From Gemmatimonadota bacterium (GTDB taxonomy: Bacteria; JAAXHH01): a stretch of DNA of 64,000 nt. The notes beneath the pieces were generated by a model. That model worked only from the letters and a program-made list of their open reading frames with translations, had not been told where the DNA came from and did no database searches. A program made the translations under genes and the position numbers. Below, piece by piece: positions 34,605 to 43,785 of the stretch (positions are counted from its first letter, which is position 1; each line of letters begins with the position of its first letter). The stretch spans positions 1,099,911-1,163,910 of the forward strand of contig VXMB01000009.1 of assembly GCA_009841265.1 (NCBI GenBank), given 5' to 3'.

Positions 34605-36239
34605 TCAGGGTACGTAGACCAGTCCGCCCGCGGGGCCGAGGGGGATGCCCAACGCCATCCAGGCCACGAGTAGAACCGTCCAGATGACGGCGAATACCAC
34701 AGTATAGGGAAGCATCGTGGAGATCAGCGTGCCCATGCCCCCCCTGGGCACGAACTGGCGCATGAAGACCAGGATGATCACCAGGTAGGGGTTCAGGGGC
34801 GTGACGATGTTGCTGACGGAGTCGCCGATCCGGTAGGCCGCCTGCGTCAGCTCGGGACTGATGCCCACCATCATGAACATCGGGATGAAGATCGGCGCGA
34901 AGAGGGCGTACTTGGCGGACATGGAGCCAATCAGCAGGTTGAACGCCAGCGTGACGAGGATGAAGGCTATCATCAGCATCCACGCCGGCATCTGCGCCTG
35001 GCCGAGGGCCTGGCCGCCGGCCATCGCCAGCATCTGGCCGAGTCCCGAATACTGGAAGTAGGCGATGAACTGGGCGGCGAAGAAGGCCAGGACGATGATC
35101 GGAGCCATAGTGGCGATCGTTTCGATGAGCAGCCGGGCCGCGTCCTTGTCGCTCTTAATGGCGCCTACCGAGATCCCGTACACGATGCCGGGTAGGATGA
35201 AACAGAAAAGCAGCAGGGGCACGATGGCCTCCACCCACCGGTCGAACAGACTACCGGTGCCGTGCAGCGGAGCGCCGGGCCACAGGATCATGAACACGAT
35301 GGCCGAAAGTACCGCCAGGAACGCCAGGGACGCCCGGGCCATGCCCCGCTTCTCCACGGCGGTAAGGGCGTGTTCATCCGGACCGTCGGACGACGCGGGC
35401 GCGGGTCCGCCTTCCTCGGGCGGCTTGCTCGCCAAGCGCCGCTCGACGAACCAGGCCGTTACGAGCCATCCCGCCAGGGTCATGATCACCGTCGACACGA
35501 TCATGAAGTACCAGTTGCACGTGGCGGCGACCTGGTAGGCCGCGTCGATCGTCTGCGCCCCGGCCGTGGAAAGTCCGGCCAGCAGGGGATCCAGGCCCGT
35601 CACGAAGAGGTTGGCGTTGAATCCGGCGGACACCCCCGCGAATACGGCGGCAAGGCCGGCCAGCGGCGACCGGCCGACCGCCTTATACAGCGCGGCCGCG
35701 AGGGGCGGTAGAATGACGTATCCGGCGTCGAGCGTCATGGACGACATGATGCCAATGAAGACCATGGCCGGGGTCAGTAACCGGCCCGGGACCGCCAGCA
35801 TGAATGCCTTGAGCAGGGCGCCGATCATGCCGGTCCGCTCCGCCACTCCAATGCCCAGCATCCCGACCAGCACGACGCCGAGGGGCGGAAACCGCATGAA
35901 GTTCTCCACCATGTTGGCCACGACCCAGAAGAGGCCGTCCCGGGTAAGCAGGCTGGTGGACCTGAAGGTCTCCCCCGTCTCGCGCCATTCCACGCCGGTA
36001 GATCCATCCTGCAGGACCACCTGTTCCGGCAGGCGCTGGACCACGGTCCACTGGCCGCGGGCCGCGATGTCGGAGAGGACGATGATGAACAGTGCGCCGA
36101 TCAGGAAGAGCGTCGCGGGATCCGGCAAGCGGTTCCCGACCCGCTCGATGGTGTCGAGGAATCCGCCTGTAGCCGCTGAACCCGCAGACGCCGGTTGATG
36201 CTGCACGGGTTGTTGCTGTTGCCGCCTGTCGGTATTCAT
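34605..36239 (-). CDS. AbgT family transporter
   Basis: A protein of 544 aa. After a Gln-rich start (RRQQQQPVQHQ) comes the AbgT signature FLDTIERVGNRLPDPATLFLI, then about eleven to thirteen membrane helices and helix-turn re-entrant regions (GLDPLLAGLSTAGAQ, LNPYLVIILVFM). AbgT proteins import p-aminobenzoyl-glutamate in E. coli, while others export antimetabolites such as sulfonamides; either role is possible. ATG start. Convergent with the APC permease. Confidence 0.93.
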   Translation of the reverse strand: MNTDRRQQQQPVQHQPASAGSAATGGFLDTIERVGNRLPDPATLFLIGALFIIVLSDIAARGQWTVVQRLPEQVVLQDGSTGVEWRETGETFRSTSLLTRDGLFWVVANMVENFMRFPPLGVVLVGMLGIGVAERTGMIGALLKAFMLAVPGRLLTPAMVFIGIMSSMTLDAGYVILPPLAAALYKAVGRSPLAGLAAVFAGVSAGFNANLFVTGLDPLLAGLSTAGAQTIDAAYQVAATCNWYFMIVSTVIMTLAGWLVTAWFVERRLASKPPEEGGPAPASSDGPDEHALTAVEKRGMARASLAFLAVLSAIVFMILWPGAPLHGTGSLFDRWVEAIVPLLLFCFILPGIVYGISVGAIKSDKDAARLLIETIATMAPIIVLAFFAAQFIAYFQYSGLGQMLAMAGGQALGQAQMPAWMLMIAFILVTLAFNLLIGSMSAKYALFAPIFIPMFMMVGISPELTQAAYRIGDSVSNIVTPLNPYLVIILVFMRQFVPRGGMGTLISTMLPYTVVFAVIWTVLLVAWMALGIPLGPAGGLVYVP

Positions 36240-36333
36240 GGCCCTTCCGTGGCGTTTTTGGTGGCGAGAGGCACCGCCGAGGCAGGAGGCGTCGCCATTG
36301 TGGAGGTTCGGCCCGGTGTGCTCGGTGCACAGG

Positions 36334-37239
36334 TCATAAAGGCTTCGCCCGTAGCAGGTCGTTCAGCGCAGCCTCCAGGTCCGCATGCTCGAACTGGAAA
36401 TCCGCATCCAGAAGCCGTTGGGGTTCGACGCGCGCGCTAGCGAGCAGCAGGTCGCTTCCCATTTGGCCGAACAACAGGCGGACGGCGAAGGCGGGTACCG
36501 TAAATGGGGTCGGACGACGCAGCACCCGGCCCAGCGTCCGGGTAAATTCCGCGTTGGTTACGGGTTGCGGAGAAACCGCGTTCACGGGACCGGCCAGCAC
36601 ATCCGATTCCAGGGCGTATCGGATGACGGAAATCAGGTCGTCCCGGGTGATCCAGCTCATGTACTGGCGCCCGTCCCCGACCTTTCCGCCCAATGCCAGT
36701 CGGAAGGGCGTACGCATGGCGGCCAGCGCACCGCCCTCCGGGGTGAGCACCATGCCGATGCGCAGGTTCACGACACGGATCCCGGCGTCTCGGGCCGGTT
36801 CCGTCGCCGCTTCCCACGCCCTGCTCACCGCCGGCAGAAATCCTTCCCCCGCCGGCGATGCCTCCCCGAGCGGTTCGTCGCCTCGGTGGCCGTAAAAACC
36901 GGTGGCCGACGCGCACACCAGGACCGAAGGCGGCGACACCATCCCGGCGAGAAACGCGCACAAGTTGCGTGTGGGGCCGACGCGGCTGTCCCGGATCCGG
37001 GCCTTCTTGGCCTCGGTCCACCGTCCCAGGATCGACTCGCCCGCCAGGTGGACAATGGCGTCAGTGGAACCGGATTCGTCCCAGTCAAAGCCGCCTTCCG
37101 AGGTGGACCAGTAGACCGCCCTGTCGCCGGCCAGGTTCCTGGACCGGACCAGGCGAAGGACGCGATGGCCCTCCTGCTCGAGGCGGTAGATCAGCCGGCG
37201 GCCGATCAACCCCGATCCGCCGGTAACGAGTATGGTCAT
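36334..37239 (-). CDS. TIGR01777 family NAD(P)-dependent oxidoreductase (YfcH/SulA-like)
   Basis: A protein of 301 aa from ATG 37239, starting at the Rossmann motif TILVTGGSGLIGRRL. Family blocks VHLAGESI, ASATGFYG and GPVNAVSPQPVTNAEF are present. It is an atypical SDR of unknown substrate. It is divergent from an SRPBCC-domain gene 198 bp away; in many bacteria these two domains are fused or adjacent, which supports a common function. Confidence 0.92.
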   Translation of the reverse strand: MTILVTGGSGLIGRRLIYRLEQEGHRVLRLVRSRNLAGDRAVYWSTSEGGFDWDESGSTDAIVHLAGESILGRWTEAKKARIRDSRVGPTRNLCAFLAGMVSPPSVLVCASATGFYGHRGDEPLGEASPAGEGFLPAVSRAWEAATEPARDAGIRVVNLRIGMVLTPEGGALAAMRTPFRLALGGKVGDGRQYMSWITRDDLISVIRYALESDVLAGPVNAVSPQPVTNAEFTRTLGRVLRRPTPFTVPAFAVRLLFGQMGSDLLLASARVEPQRLLDADFQFEHADLEAALNDLLRAKPL

Positions 37240-37436
37240 AGTGTGGCGAAAGTTAAAACCGGTACGGCAAGGTGTCAAGGCCGGGGGGGCCGCCCAGCCA
37301 ATGTGGTTTGACTCGCTTCAACGATTCCCGTAGTATCCAGATAGCGCGGTTGCGTTCCGTGCCCGCCGCCCGTCGGCGCCATGGACCAGCCGCGCCTTGA
37401 CGGGAAGGGAAACCTGGACTGGAGCACCGAATTCCA

Positions 37437-37907
37437 ATGCATGTCTACCGGTTGAAACGCACGCAGATCCTGCCCGTATCCCTGGATGCCGCCTGGGATT
37501 TCCTGTGCCGGCCCGAGCACCTGCGCGACCTGACCCCGCCGGGTGTCCGGCTGACCGTGACTTCCGATCTCCCGGACCGCATGTACTCGGGTCTCATCAT
37601 CACGTACCGGCTCGGACTCTACTCGATGTTCTACTTTAATTGGGTAACGGAAATCACTCAGGCAGAACCACTTAGCTACTTTATCGATGAACAGCGATCG
37701 GGGCCGTACAGGTTCTGGCACCACGAACACCGGCTGCGTTCCGTTGAGGGCGGAGTGGAAATGAAAGACCTGGTTCATTATGCCTTGCCATTTGGTGTGC
37801 TGGGCCGTATGGTACATGCGGCGATCGTGAAGAACCATCTCAACGCCATTTTCGACTACCGGCGCGAAGCCCTCGCCGATAGATTCGGTACTCCTCCCGT
37901 TCGCTGA
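37437..37907 (+). CDS. SRPBCC family (polyketide cyclase/START-like) protein
   Basis: A protein of 156 aa. The N-terminal pattern LPVSLDAAWDFLCRPEHLRDLTPP is the usual start of the SRPBCC ligand-binding fold, and the C-terminal NHLNAIFDYRREAL forms the long helix. No catalytic residues are recognised; such proteins bind hydrophobic ligands. Divergent neighbour of the TIGR01777 oxidoreductase. ATG start, 60 bp before a CorC-type transporter gene. Confidence 0.88.
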   Translation: MHVYRLKRTQILPVSLDAAWDFLCRPEHLRDLTPPGVRLTVTSDLPDRMYSGLIITYRLGLYSMFYFNWVTEITQAEPLSYFIDEQRSGPYRFWHHEHRLRSVEGGVEMKDLVHYALPFGVLGRMVHAAIVKNHLNAIFDYRREALADRFGTPPVR

Positions 37908-37967
37908 GGGTTCATGCGTTCCCAACGACCAACACAGACTGACTTCTCTCCGTAAATCCCCGGTACC

Positions 37968-39299
37968 ATGAACGACCTCATTATCGTACTTCTGCTGGTC
38001 GCGTTCAACGGCTTCTTCGTAGCCGCGGAATTCGCCCTGGTCAAGATCCGGATGGCCGAAATCGAGGTCATGGTCCAGGATGGAAGCCGAATCGCGCAGA
38101 CTGTACGGAATATACTGCAGAACCTGGACACCTATCTTTCCTCGTGCCAGCTGGGGGTAACGCTTGGAAGCCTGGGCCTGGGCTGGTTCAGCGAACGGAC
38201 GGTGGCCGCCCTGCTAGAACCGCTCGTGCTGTCCCTGGGTTTTTCCGCGGCGACCGCCCATCTCATCGCGATCCCGCTCGCCCTCGTGGTGATGACTTTC
38301 CTGCTCATCACGGCCGGCGAGCTCGTGCCCAAGTTCGTCGCCCTGCAGAAGTACCGGCAGGTGGCGCTGGTCATCGGCATTCCCCTCGTCGTGTTCTACC
38401 GGGTGTTTCGACCCTTCATCTGGCTGCTGAACGTAAGCGCGAATCTCATGCTCAGATGCCTGGGCATCCGGGTGATCGACGCGCACGGGGAATCGTTCAC
38501 CGAATCGGAACTGCGCATCGCCCTGGTCAGCATGGTGGCCGGCGGGCACGTCTCCCGGCGGGAACGCCGGATCATGGAAAACGTGCTCGACCTCGAGGAA
38601 AAGGTGGCCCGGCGCTACATGCTACCCCGCAACCAGATCGTGTTCGTGAACCAGAACGACCCCACCGAAGAGAAACTGCGCGTCGTAGCCGAATCCGGAC
38701 ACACGCGTTTCCCGCTCTGTGACGAGGACCTGGACCAGATCACAGGGATCATTCACGTCAAGGACCTCATGAAGGGCCTTTACGACGAAGACCAGTTCGC
38801 CTCCCTGGAAAGTATCGCCCGCGAGCCGCTGTTCCTGCCCGAGACCATCCGCCTCGACGCACTGCTCCTGGAGTTCCAGCGGCGCAATTCCGTACTGGCC
38901 GTCCTGGTGGACGAGTTTGGAACGGTTTCCGGGATGATCACGCTGGAGAACGTACTGGAAGAACTGGTAGGCCCGATTCAGGATGAATTCGACAGCGAGG
39001 CGCCACTTATCGTACGGACGGGACCTCACCGGTTCGAGGTCGATGCCAGTTGCCCCGTCGACCAGGTCGTCCGCGCCTGCGGCCTGGAACTGCCCGACGA
39101 ACTGACTTCGGATACCACGGGCGGAGTCATGACCGAACTGCTGGGCCACATTCCCAGGCAGGGGGAACAGGTCCGTGCCGGCACCCACCTGATGACGGCG
39201 CTGCGCGTGGAGCCGACCCGCGTCCAGCGGCTCAGGATCGATCGCATGGCCGGCATGCCCGATGCGGCGGAAGCGGATGCGGGAAACGATCAGGGGTAA
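37968..39299 (+). CDS. CNNM/CorC-HlyC family membrane protein (DUF21-CBS-CorC)
   Basis: A protein of 443 aa. Residues 1-200 form a DUF21 domain with three to four membrane helices (VAFNGFFVAAEFALVKIR, CQLGVTLGSLGLGW). A CBS pair follows (RFPLCDEDLDQITGIIHVKDLM, SVLAVLVDEFGTVSGMITLE), then a CorC_HlyC domain at about 350-430. The family moves Mg2+ or other divalent cations; annotation as hemolysin is historical. ATG start. Confidence 0.94.
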   Translation: MNDLIIVLLLVAFNGFFVAAEFALVKIRMAEIEVMVQDGSRIAQTVRNILQNLDTYLSSCQLGVTLGSLGLGWFSERTVAALLEPLVLSLGFSAATAHLIAIPLALVVMTFLLITAGELVPKFVALQKYRQVALVIGIPLVVFYRVFRPFIWLLNVSANLMLRCLGIRVIDAHGESFTESELRIALVSMVAGGHVSRRERRIMENVLDLEEKVARRYMLPRNQIVFVNQNDPTEEKLRVVAESGHTRFPLCDEDLDQITGIIHVKDLMKGLYDEDQFASLESIAREPLFLPETIRLDALLLEFQRRNSVLAVLVDEFGTVSGMITLENVLEELVGPIQDEFDSEAPLIVRTGPHRFEVDASCPVDQVVRACGLELPDELTSDTTGGVMTELLGHIPRQGEQVRAGTHLMTALRVEPTRVQRLRIDRMAGMPDAAEADAGNDQG

Positions 39300-39302
39300 G
39301 CG

Positions 39303-40283
39303 CTACTCGACCTGTCCGAGCCGGTCCGGGGCGGAAGCCTCGTCCAGTTTGCTTCGCATCTCGGGGGGCAGATGCCAACCCGCTCCGCCGCAGACCTCTT
39401 CCACGTGCTCCGGTAGATCGGGTCCCGTCATGGCGGCCGTCACTTCGGGATGATCCAGGATCCATGCGAAGGCGACCTGCGCGGGGGTCCTGCCGAGCTC
39501 CGCGGCCACGTCGATCAACGTGGCGACGAGCTGATCGACGGCCGGAGTCATGATCTTCCTGAACCGATCGATATCGTTCGCCCAGACCGAGCCCGCGGGG
39601 GGATCCTCGCCCCGTCTGCACCGGCCCGTAAGCAGTCCGACGGCGATGGGGCTGTACGTCATCATCCCCAGTCCATGCCGGCGGCACCGGTCGAGCAGTT
39701 CGGTCTCCACGCCGGATCGATGGATCAGGTTGTACTGGCTCTGCAGGCATGCCGGCGTCGCGAAGCCGTGCCGGTCGGCCACCCACAGCGCTTCGACGAC
39801 CTGGGCAGCCGTGTAGTTGCACATGCCGATATACCGGGCCTTGCCCTGCCTCACCACGTCGTTCATGGCGTCCAGGGTCTCGTCCAGGGGCGTGTCGGGA
39901 TCGAAATGGTGCAGGAGATAGAGATCGATATGATCCAGCCCCAGGCGCTTCAGCGAACGGTCGATCTCCCGCATGATATGATAGCGGGAGGTGCCCTTGT
40001 CGTTCGGCCCCGGCCCGATCTCGCTCCAGACCTTGCTGGAGATCACCAGGTTGTCCCGCTTGTCCTTCATGGCGGCCAGGGCCTTGCCCAGCACTTCCTC
40101 GCATCTGCCGCCGAAGTAGAAGTTCGCGCAATCGATGAAGTTGATCCCGAGATCCACCGCCGTTTCGATCGTGCGTAAGCAGGTTTTCTCGTCCGTCCGT
40201 CCGGCCCAGAACCCCCGGAACGCCGTACCGAGACAGATGGGAGACACGCGCACGCCGTAGCGGCCGAGTTGCCGGTATTCCAT
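39303..40283 (-). CDS. Aldo/keto reductase
   Basis: A protein of 326 aa from ATG 40283 (GAGAGG upstream). The catalytic tetrad is visible: D51, Y56 (FIDCANFYFGG), K84 (VISSKVW) and H125 (LYLLHHFD). It belongs to the YajO/YhdN-like branch that reduces aldehydes or sugars with NADPH. Convergent with the CorC-type gene (3 bp apart) and divergent from the amidohydrolase operon. Confidence 0.94.
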   Translation of the reverse strand: MEYRQLGRYGVRVSPICLGTAFRGFWAGRTDEKTCLRTIETAVDLGINFIDCANFYFGGRCEEVLGKALAAMKDKRDNLVISSKVWSEIGPGPNDKGTSRYHIMREIDRSLKRLGLDHIDLYLLHHFDPDTPLDETLDAMNDVVRQGKARYIGMCNYTAAQVVEALWVADRHGFATPACLQSQYNLIHRSGVETELLDRCRRHGLGMMTYSPIAVGLLTGRCRRGEDPPAGSVWANDIDRFRKIMTPAVDQLVATLIDVAAELGRTPAQVAFAWILDHPEVTAAMTGPDLPEHVEEVCGGAGWHLPPEMRSKLDEASAPDRLGQVE

Positions 40284-40432
40284 GAGTTCCTCTCCGTTTT
40301 CGGACGCGGGTGAAGGCCGGAACGCCCCGGTTGCACCGCAGGCGCATGTGTCGCAGGAATGAAACGGTATGGCAATGTAGCGTCTCGTCGTCAAATACAA
40401 AGCACAATCTTCTACACGTCGTCATGATCAAC

Positions 40433-40460
40433 TTGACAGTACCCCCGGACGGCGTATTTA
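40433..40460 (+). promoter_or_regulatory. Candidate promoter of the amidohydrolase-Rieske-binding-protein operon
   Basis: A perfect -35 TTGACA (40433-40438), 16-bp spacer and a weak TATTTA -10 (40455-40460), 72 bp upstream of the ATG. Confidence 0.45.
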
Positions 40461-40532
40461 TGGCAGTAACACATTTCCGGACTTCCGCCGGGTTCGATCT
40501 CCTCCGGGTTCCCGACGAGCTGCCACCAGATC

Positions 40533-41642
40533 ATGACTGAAATCGAATCGAAAGCCGCCAACCCCATCGGTCTCATCGACTGCGACCTGCATCACGGTGT
40601 CGTGGAAATCGAAGATCTATTCCCTTACCTCCCCGGTCATTACGTGGAGTACGTGAAGGACTTCGGGTCCATGATGCCCGGCCTTGTCTATACCAATCTC
40701 CCCAAAGGCGGCTGCCGCGCCGAACTCTGGGAGCACACCGAAACCCATCCGAGCAGCAACATCGAGCTGGCCCGCAGGCACCATCTCGACGAATACGGCA
40801 TCGACGTCGCCCTGTTGACGGGGGTTACGGTGTACGGAGCGGCGGTGCACCCGGACGCCGACTTCGGCGCCGCAATGTGCCAGGCCTTCAACGACTGGAC
40901 CCTGGAGACCTGGATCAAGGCGGACGGCCGTTTCCGTGCGTCGGTGGCCATCGCGCCGTCCGACCCGAAGCAGGCGGCCGCGGAGATCCGGCGGATCGGC
41001 AGTCGTCCCGAAGTACTCCAGGTCATCATGCCCGCCGGGGGGCGCATGCCTTTCGGGAACCGGTTCTATGACCCGATTTACGAAGCGGCGCAGGAGTACC
41101 GGCTTCCCATGTGCGTGCACTTCGGCGTGGAGGGCGCCGGCTTTGCCAATGCCCCCACGGCGGCCGGATATCCCTCTTACTACCTGGAAATGCGCATGGC
41201 CCGGCCCCAGATCGCCATGGCGCACGTCTCGAGCCTGATCTGCGAAGGGACCTTCGAGAAATTCCCCGGGCTGAAGTTCCTCTTCATCGAACACGATACC
41301 TTCTGGGTACCGGGCCTCATGTGGCACATGGACGCCGACTGGAAGGCGGTCCGCGACTACACGCCCTGGGTCAAAAGGCCTCCGAGCGAGTATATCCGTG
41401 ACCACGTCAGGTTCGGATGCCAGCCCATGGAACAGCCGCCGACCCGAAAGGACCTCAAGACCTTCCTGGAGTGGCTGCACGCGGACGAGATCCTCGTGTA
41501 CGCGAGCGACTATCCCCACTGGGACTGGGAATCGCCGGACTCGGTGCTTCCCGGCGTGGATGCGCGGCTTAAGAACAGGGTGTTCGTGGAGACGGCGCGG
41601 GAGTTGTACGGCCTGGACGAACACGGGAAACCCTGCGAATGA
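40533..41642 (+). CDS. Amidohydrolase family protein
   Basis: A protein of 369 aa. The N-terminal motif LIDCDLHHGV replaces the usual HxH with Asp-x-His-His; MCVHFGV, FLFIEHDTFW and VYASDYPHWDW supply later metal and catalytic residues. This is the amidohydrolase-2/ACMSD superfamily; the substrate is unknown. It overlaps the next gene, a small Rieske ferredoxin, by 4 bp (ATGA), and a binding protein follows with another 4-bp overlap, so the three are one translationally coupled unit. A role in oxidative breakdown of an imported compound is inference. Confidence 0.9.
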   Translation: MTEIESKAANPIGLIDCDLHHGVVEIEDLFPYLPGHYVEYVKDFGSMMPGLVYTNLPKGGCRAELWEHTETHPSSNIELARRHHLDEYGIDVALLTGVTVYGAAVHPDADFGAAMCQAFNDWTLETWIKADGRFRASVAIAPSDPKQAAAEIRRIGSRPEVLQVIMPAGGRMPFGNRFYDPIYEAAQEYRLPMCVHFGVEGAGFANAPTAAGYPSYYLEMRMARPQIAMAHVSSLICEGTFEKFPGLKFLFIEHDTFWVPGLMWHMDADWKAVRDYTPWVKRPPSEYIRDHVRFGCQPMEQPPTRKDLKTFLEWLHADEILVYASDYPHWDWESPDSVLPGVDARLKNRVFVETARELYGLDEHGKPCE

Positions 41643-42034
41643 GCCGCCGTTACGTGGTATCCGCGGTCGAAGACCTTCCGCCGGGTGAACGGCGCATCGT
41701 CCCCGCGGGCGGGCGCGGCGGGATCGGCGTATTCAACGTCGGCGGCCGGTACTACGCCCTGCGGAACCGTTGCCCCCACAAGGGCGGGCCGCTCTGCCGC
41801 GGCCGCCTGAGGCCCCATGTAACGGCGGATGAGGTATACTCGGTCGAACAGCACGAGAAGCAGGTCCTGAAGTGCGCCTGGCACCAGTGGGAATTCGACC
41901 TCGCCACCGGCCGGGCGCTATACGATCCTGCGCTGCGGGTCAAAACTTTCCGGGTGGAGATCGAAGAGGGTAATGTGATCCTGTACCTGGATGGACCGGA
42001 ATCGCCTGCGAGGGAAGAAGGGGACATCCCGTGA
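41639..42034 (+). CDS. Small Rieske [2Fe-2S] protein
   Basis: A protein of 131 aa, a single Rieske domain with C45-x-H47 (RCPHKGGPL) and C79-x2-H82 (KCAWHQWEF). The spacing between the two halves is 31 residues rather than the 15-17 seen in the two Rieske-helical proteins of this window, because of an extra loop. It probably donates or accepts electrons for a partner oxygenase; none is adjacent. ATGA overlap with the amidohydrolase and GTGA overlap with the binding protein. Confidence 0.88.
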   Translation: MSRRYVVSAVEDLPPGERRIVPAGGRGGIGVFNVGGRYYALRNRCPHKGGPLCRGRLRPHVTADEVYSVEQHEKQVLKCAWHQWEFDLATGRALYDPALRVKTFRVEIEEGNVILYLDGPESPAREEGDIP

Positions 42035-43785
42035 CGGTCCGGTTTGCCATTGCGCTCCTCTCCTCGGCATTGATTGGCTGCACGGCCGCATTGGCCTGGC
42101 CGGACGCGGATCCGCCCGCGCCCTACACCAATTCCATCGGCATTTCGATGCCGCCCGACGCGGCCCCGCCCGAGTACCAGGTCTTCACCAGTTTCAAGGC
42201 CGAGAACCGGTACCTGGACATGGCCACCTCCCACTACCAGGTGATCGGCCACGACTATGCCCTGGTCAACGAACCGCTGGTGCGCATGGACCGGGACTAC
42301 AACCTGCTGCCGGCCGCCGCGACCCGTTGGGAGGTGTCCGGGGACGGGCTCACCTGGACGTTTCACCTCCAATCCGATCTGATCTTCGCCGATGGTCATC
42401 CCCTTACGGCTCAAGACTTCGAAGACACCTTCAAACGGTGGGCGGACCCGGACACGGGATTCGATTTCGAATGGTTCTACCGGTCGATCAGGAACTGGAG
42501 CGAGGTCGTCGCCGCCAAACTGCCTCTCGATTCACTGGGCGTCACGGCGCTGGACGATCACACCATCGCCTTTGCAACCGAAGATCCCACGCCTTACCTG
42601 CCCCTGATCCTGACATTCAGCTGGGTAACGCCCACGCACCTTTTCGAGAAACACGGTCCGGGCTGGTCGACGCGGCCGGAAACGCTGCTGGGCAGTGGCC
42701 CGTTCAGGCTGTTGGAATGGTCGAAGCTGGACCGGATTGTGCTGGCGCCGAATCCCCACTACCGGGGACCCCACAAACCGTATCTCGAAAGAGTGGTCTC
42801 GAAGCTCTTCAACGCCGCGGTACCTCCGCCGATGTTGTCGTCCTACGAGGCGGGCGCGGTGGACCTGGCCTCCCTGACGAACCAGGCGGAAATCAACCGC
42901 GTTAAGCACGATGCAGGGCTCAGGGACCAGCTCGTCACCTATTCGGCCTTCGGGACCACTTACTTGATGATGGACACCTTCAAGCCCCCTTTCGACGATC
43001 TCCGGGTGCGGCAGGCGTTCAGCCACGCCATCGATACCGAAGCGCTGGTCGAGTCCGCCCTCCAGGGCGTGGCCGTTCCCGCGGTGTCCATGTTGCCCGA
43101 CGGGTTTCCCTCGGCCGATACCCGGGAACTCGCGCCTGTTCAGCGATACGATCCGGGCCTGGCGCGCCGGCTGCTCGCGGAAGCCGGCTATCCGGACGGC
43201 AGCGGGTTTCCACAGACGGTGATGTGGATCAGGGGAACCAATCTACAGGGGGGACAGGCGCCCCAGGCGGTACAGGCCATGCTGAAGCGCAATCTGAACC
43301 TGGATATCGGCGTACAGAACACCGAGGCCAAACTGTTCATGGAATCCATGTACCAGGGAGACATCGCCTTCGCCATGATCCCCTACGGGTACGACTATAT
43401 GGATCCCAGCAACCTGCTCGGCATCTGGCTTTCGTCGGGCCGCCATGCCTGGTACAACCAGCGCTTCGAATCCGTCATGGCGGAGGCCAATCACCTGATC
43501 GGCGACCCGGAAAGACGTCTAGCGCTCTACGAGGAGGCCGAACGCATCGTGGTCGAGGACGTGGCCGGCGTGTTCCTGTGGCACAGTCAGCACAACGAGC
43601 TGTGGAAGCCTTATCTTCGCACCGAGGCCCTCGAACGGAACGAGCGGGGTGGTTACGCGATTCGTGTCGACAAGCATCTCAACCTCTCGACGACGCTTTA
43701 CGTCACGGAGGAGGTCGTGAGGGACGGGGCCGCCGAGGACCGGGACGAGGGATTGTGGGACTGGCTCTTCAGATCCGGTCGTTGA
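42031..43785 (+). CDS. Peptide/solute ABC-type binding protein (SBP family 5), paralogue 2, lipoprotein
   Basis: A protein of 584 aa from GTG 42031. A signal peptide with lipobox LIG-C17 predicts a lipoprotein. The mature N-terminus carries YTNSIGISMPPDAAPPEYQVF (first 20 residues quoted in part), the same block found in the other two binding proteins. The body is OppA-like (WTFHLQSDLIFADGHPLTAQ, SGPFRLLEWSKLDRIVLAPN). No transporter genes are adjacent. Its 3' end overlaps the convergent aminotransferase gene by 17 bp. It is more divergent than paralogues 1 and 3. Confidence 0.9.
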   Translation: MTVRFAIALLSSALIGCTAALAWPDADPPAPYTNSIGISMPPDAAPPEYQVFTSFKAENRYLDMATSHYQVIGHDYALVNEPLVRMDRDYNLLPAAATRWEVSGDGLTWTFHLQSDLIFADGHPLTAQDFEDTFKRWADPDTGFDFEWFYRSIRNWSEVVAAKLPLDSLGVTALDDHTIAFATEDPTPYLPLILTFSWVTPTHLFEKHGPGWSTRPETLLGSGPFRLLEWSKLDRIVLAPNPHYRGPHKPYLERVVSKLFNAAVPPPMLSSYEAGAVDLASLTNQAEINRVKHDAGLRDQLVTYSAFGTTYLMMDTFKPPFDDLRVRQAFSHAIDTEALVESALQGVAVPAVSMLPDGFPSADTRELAPVQRYDPGLARRLLAEAGYPDGSGFPQTVMWIRGTNLQGGQAPQAVQAMLKRNLNLDIGVQNTEAKLFMESMYQGDIAFAMIPYGYDYMDPSNLLGIWLSSGRHAWYNQRFESVMAEANHLIGDPERRLALYEEAERIVVEDVAGVFLWHSQHNELWKPYLRTEALERNERGGYAIRVDKHLNLSTTLYVTEEVVRDGAAEDRDEGLWDWLFRSGR

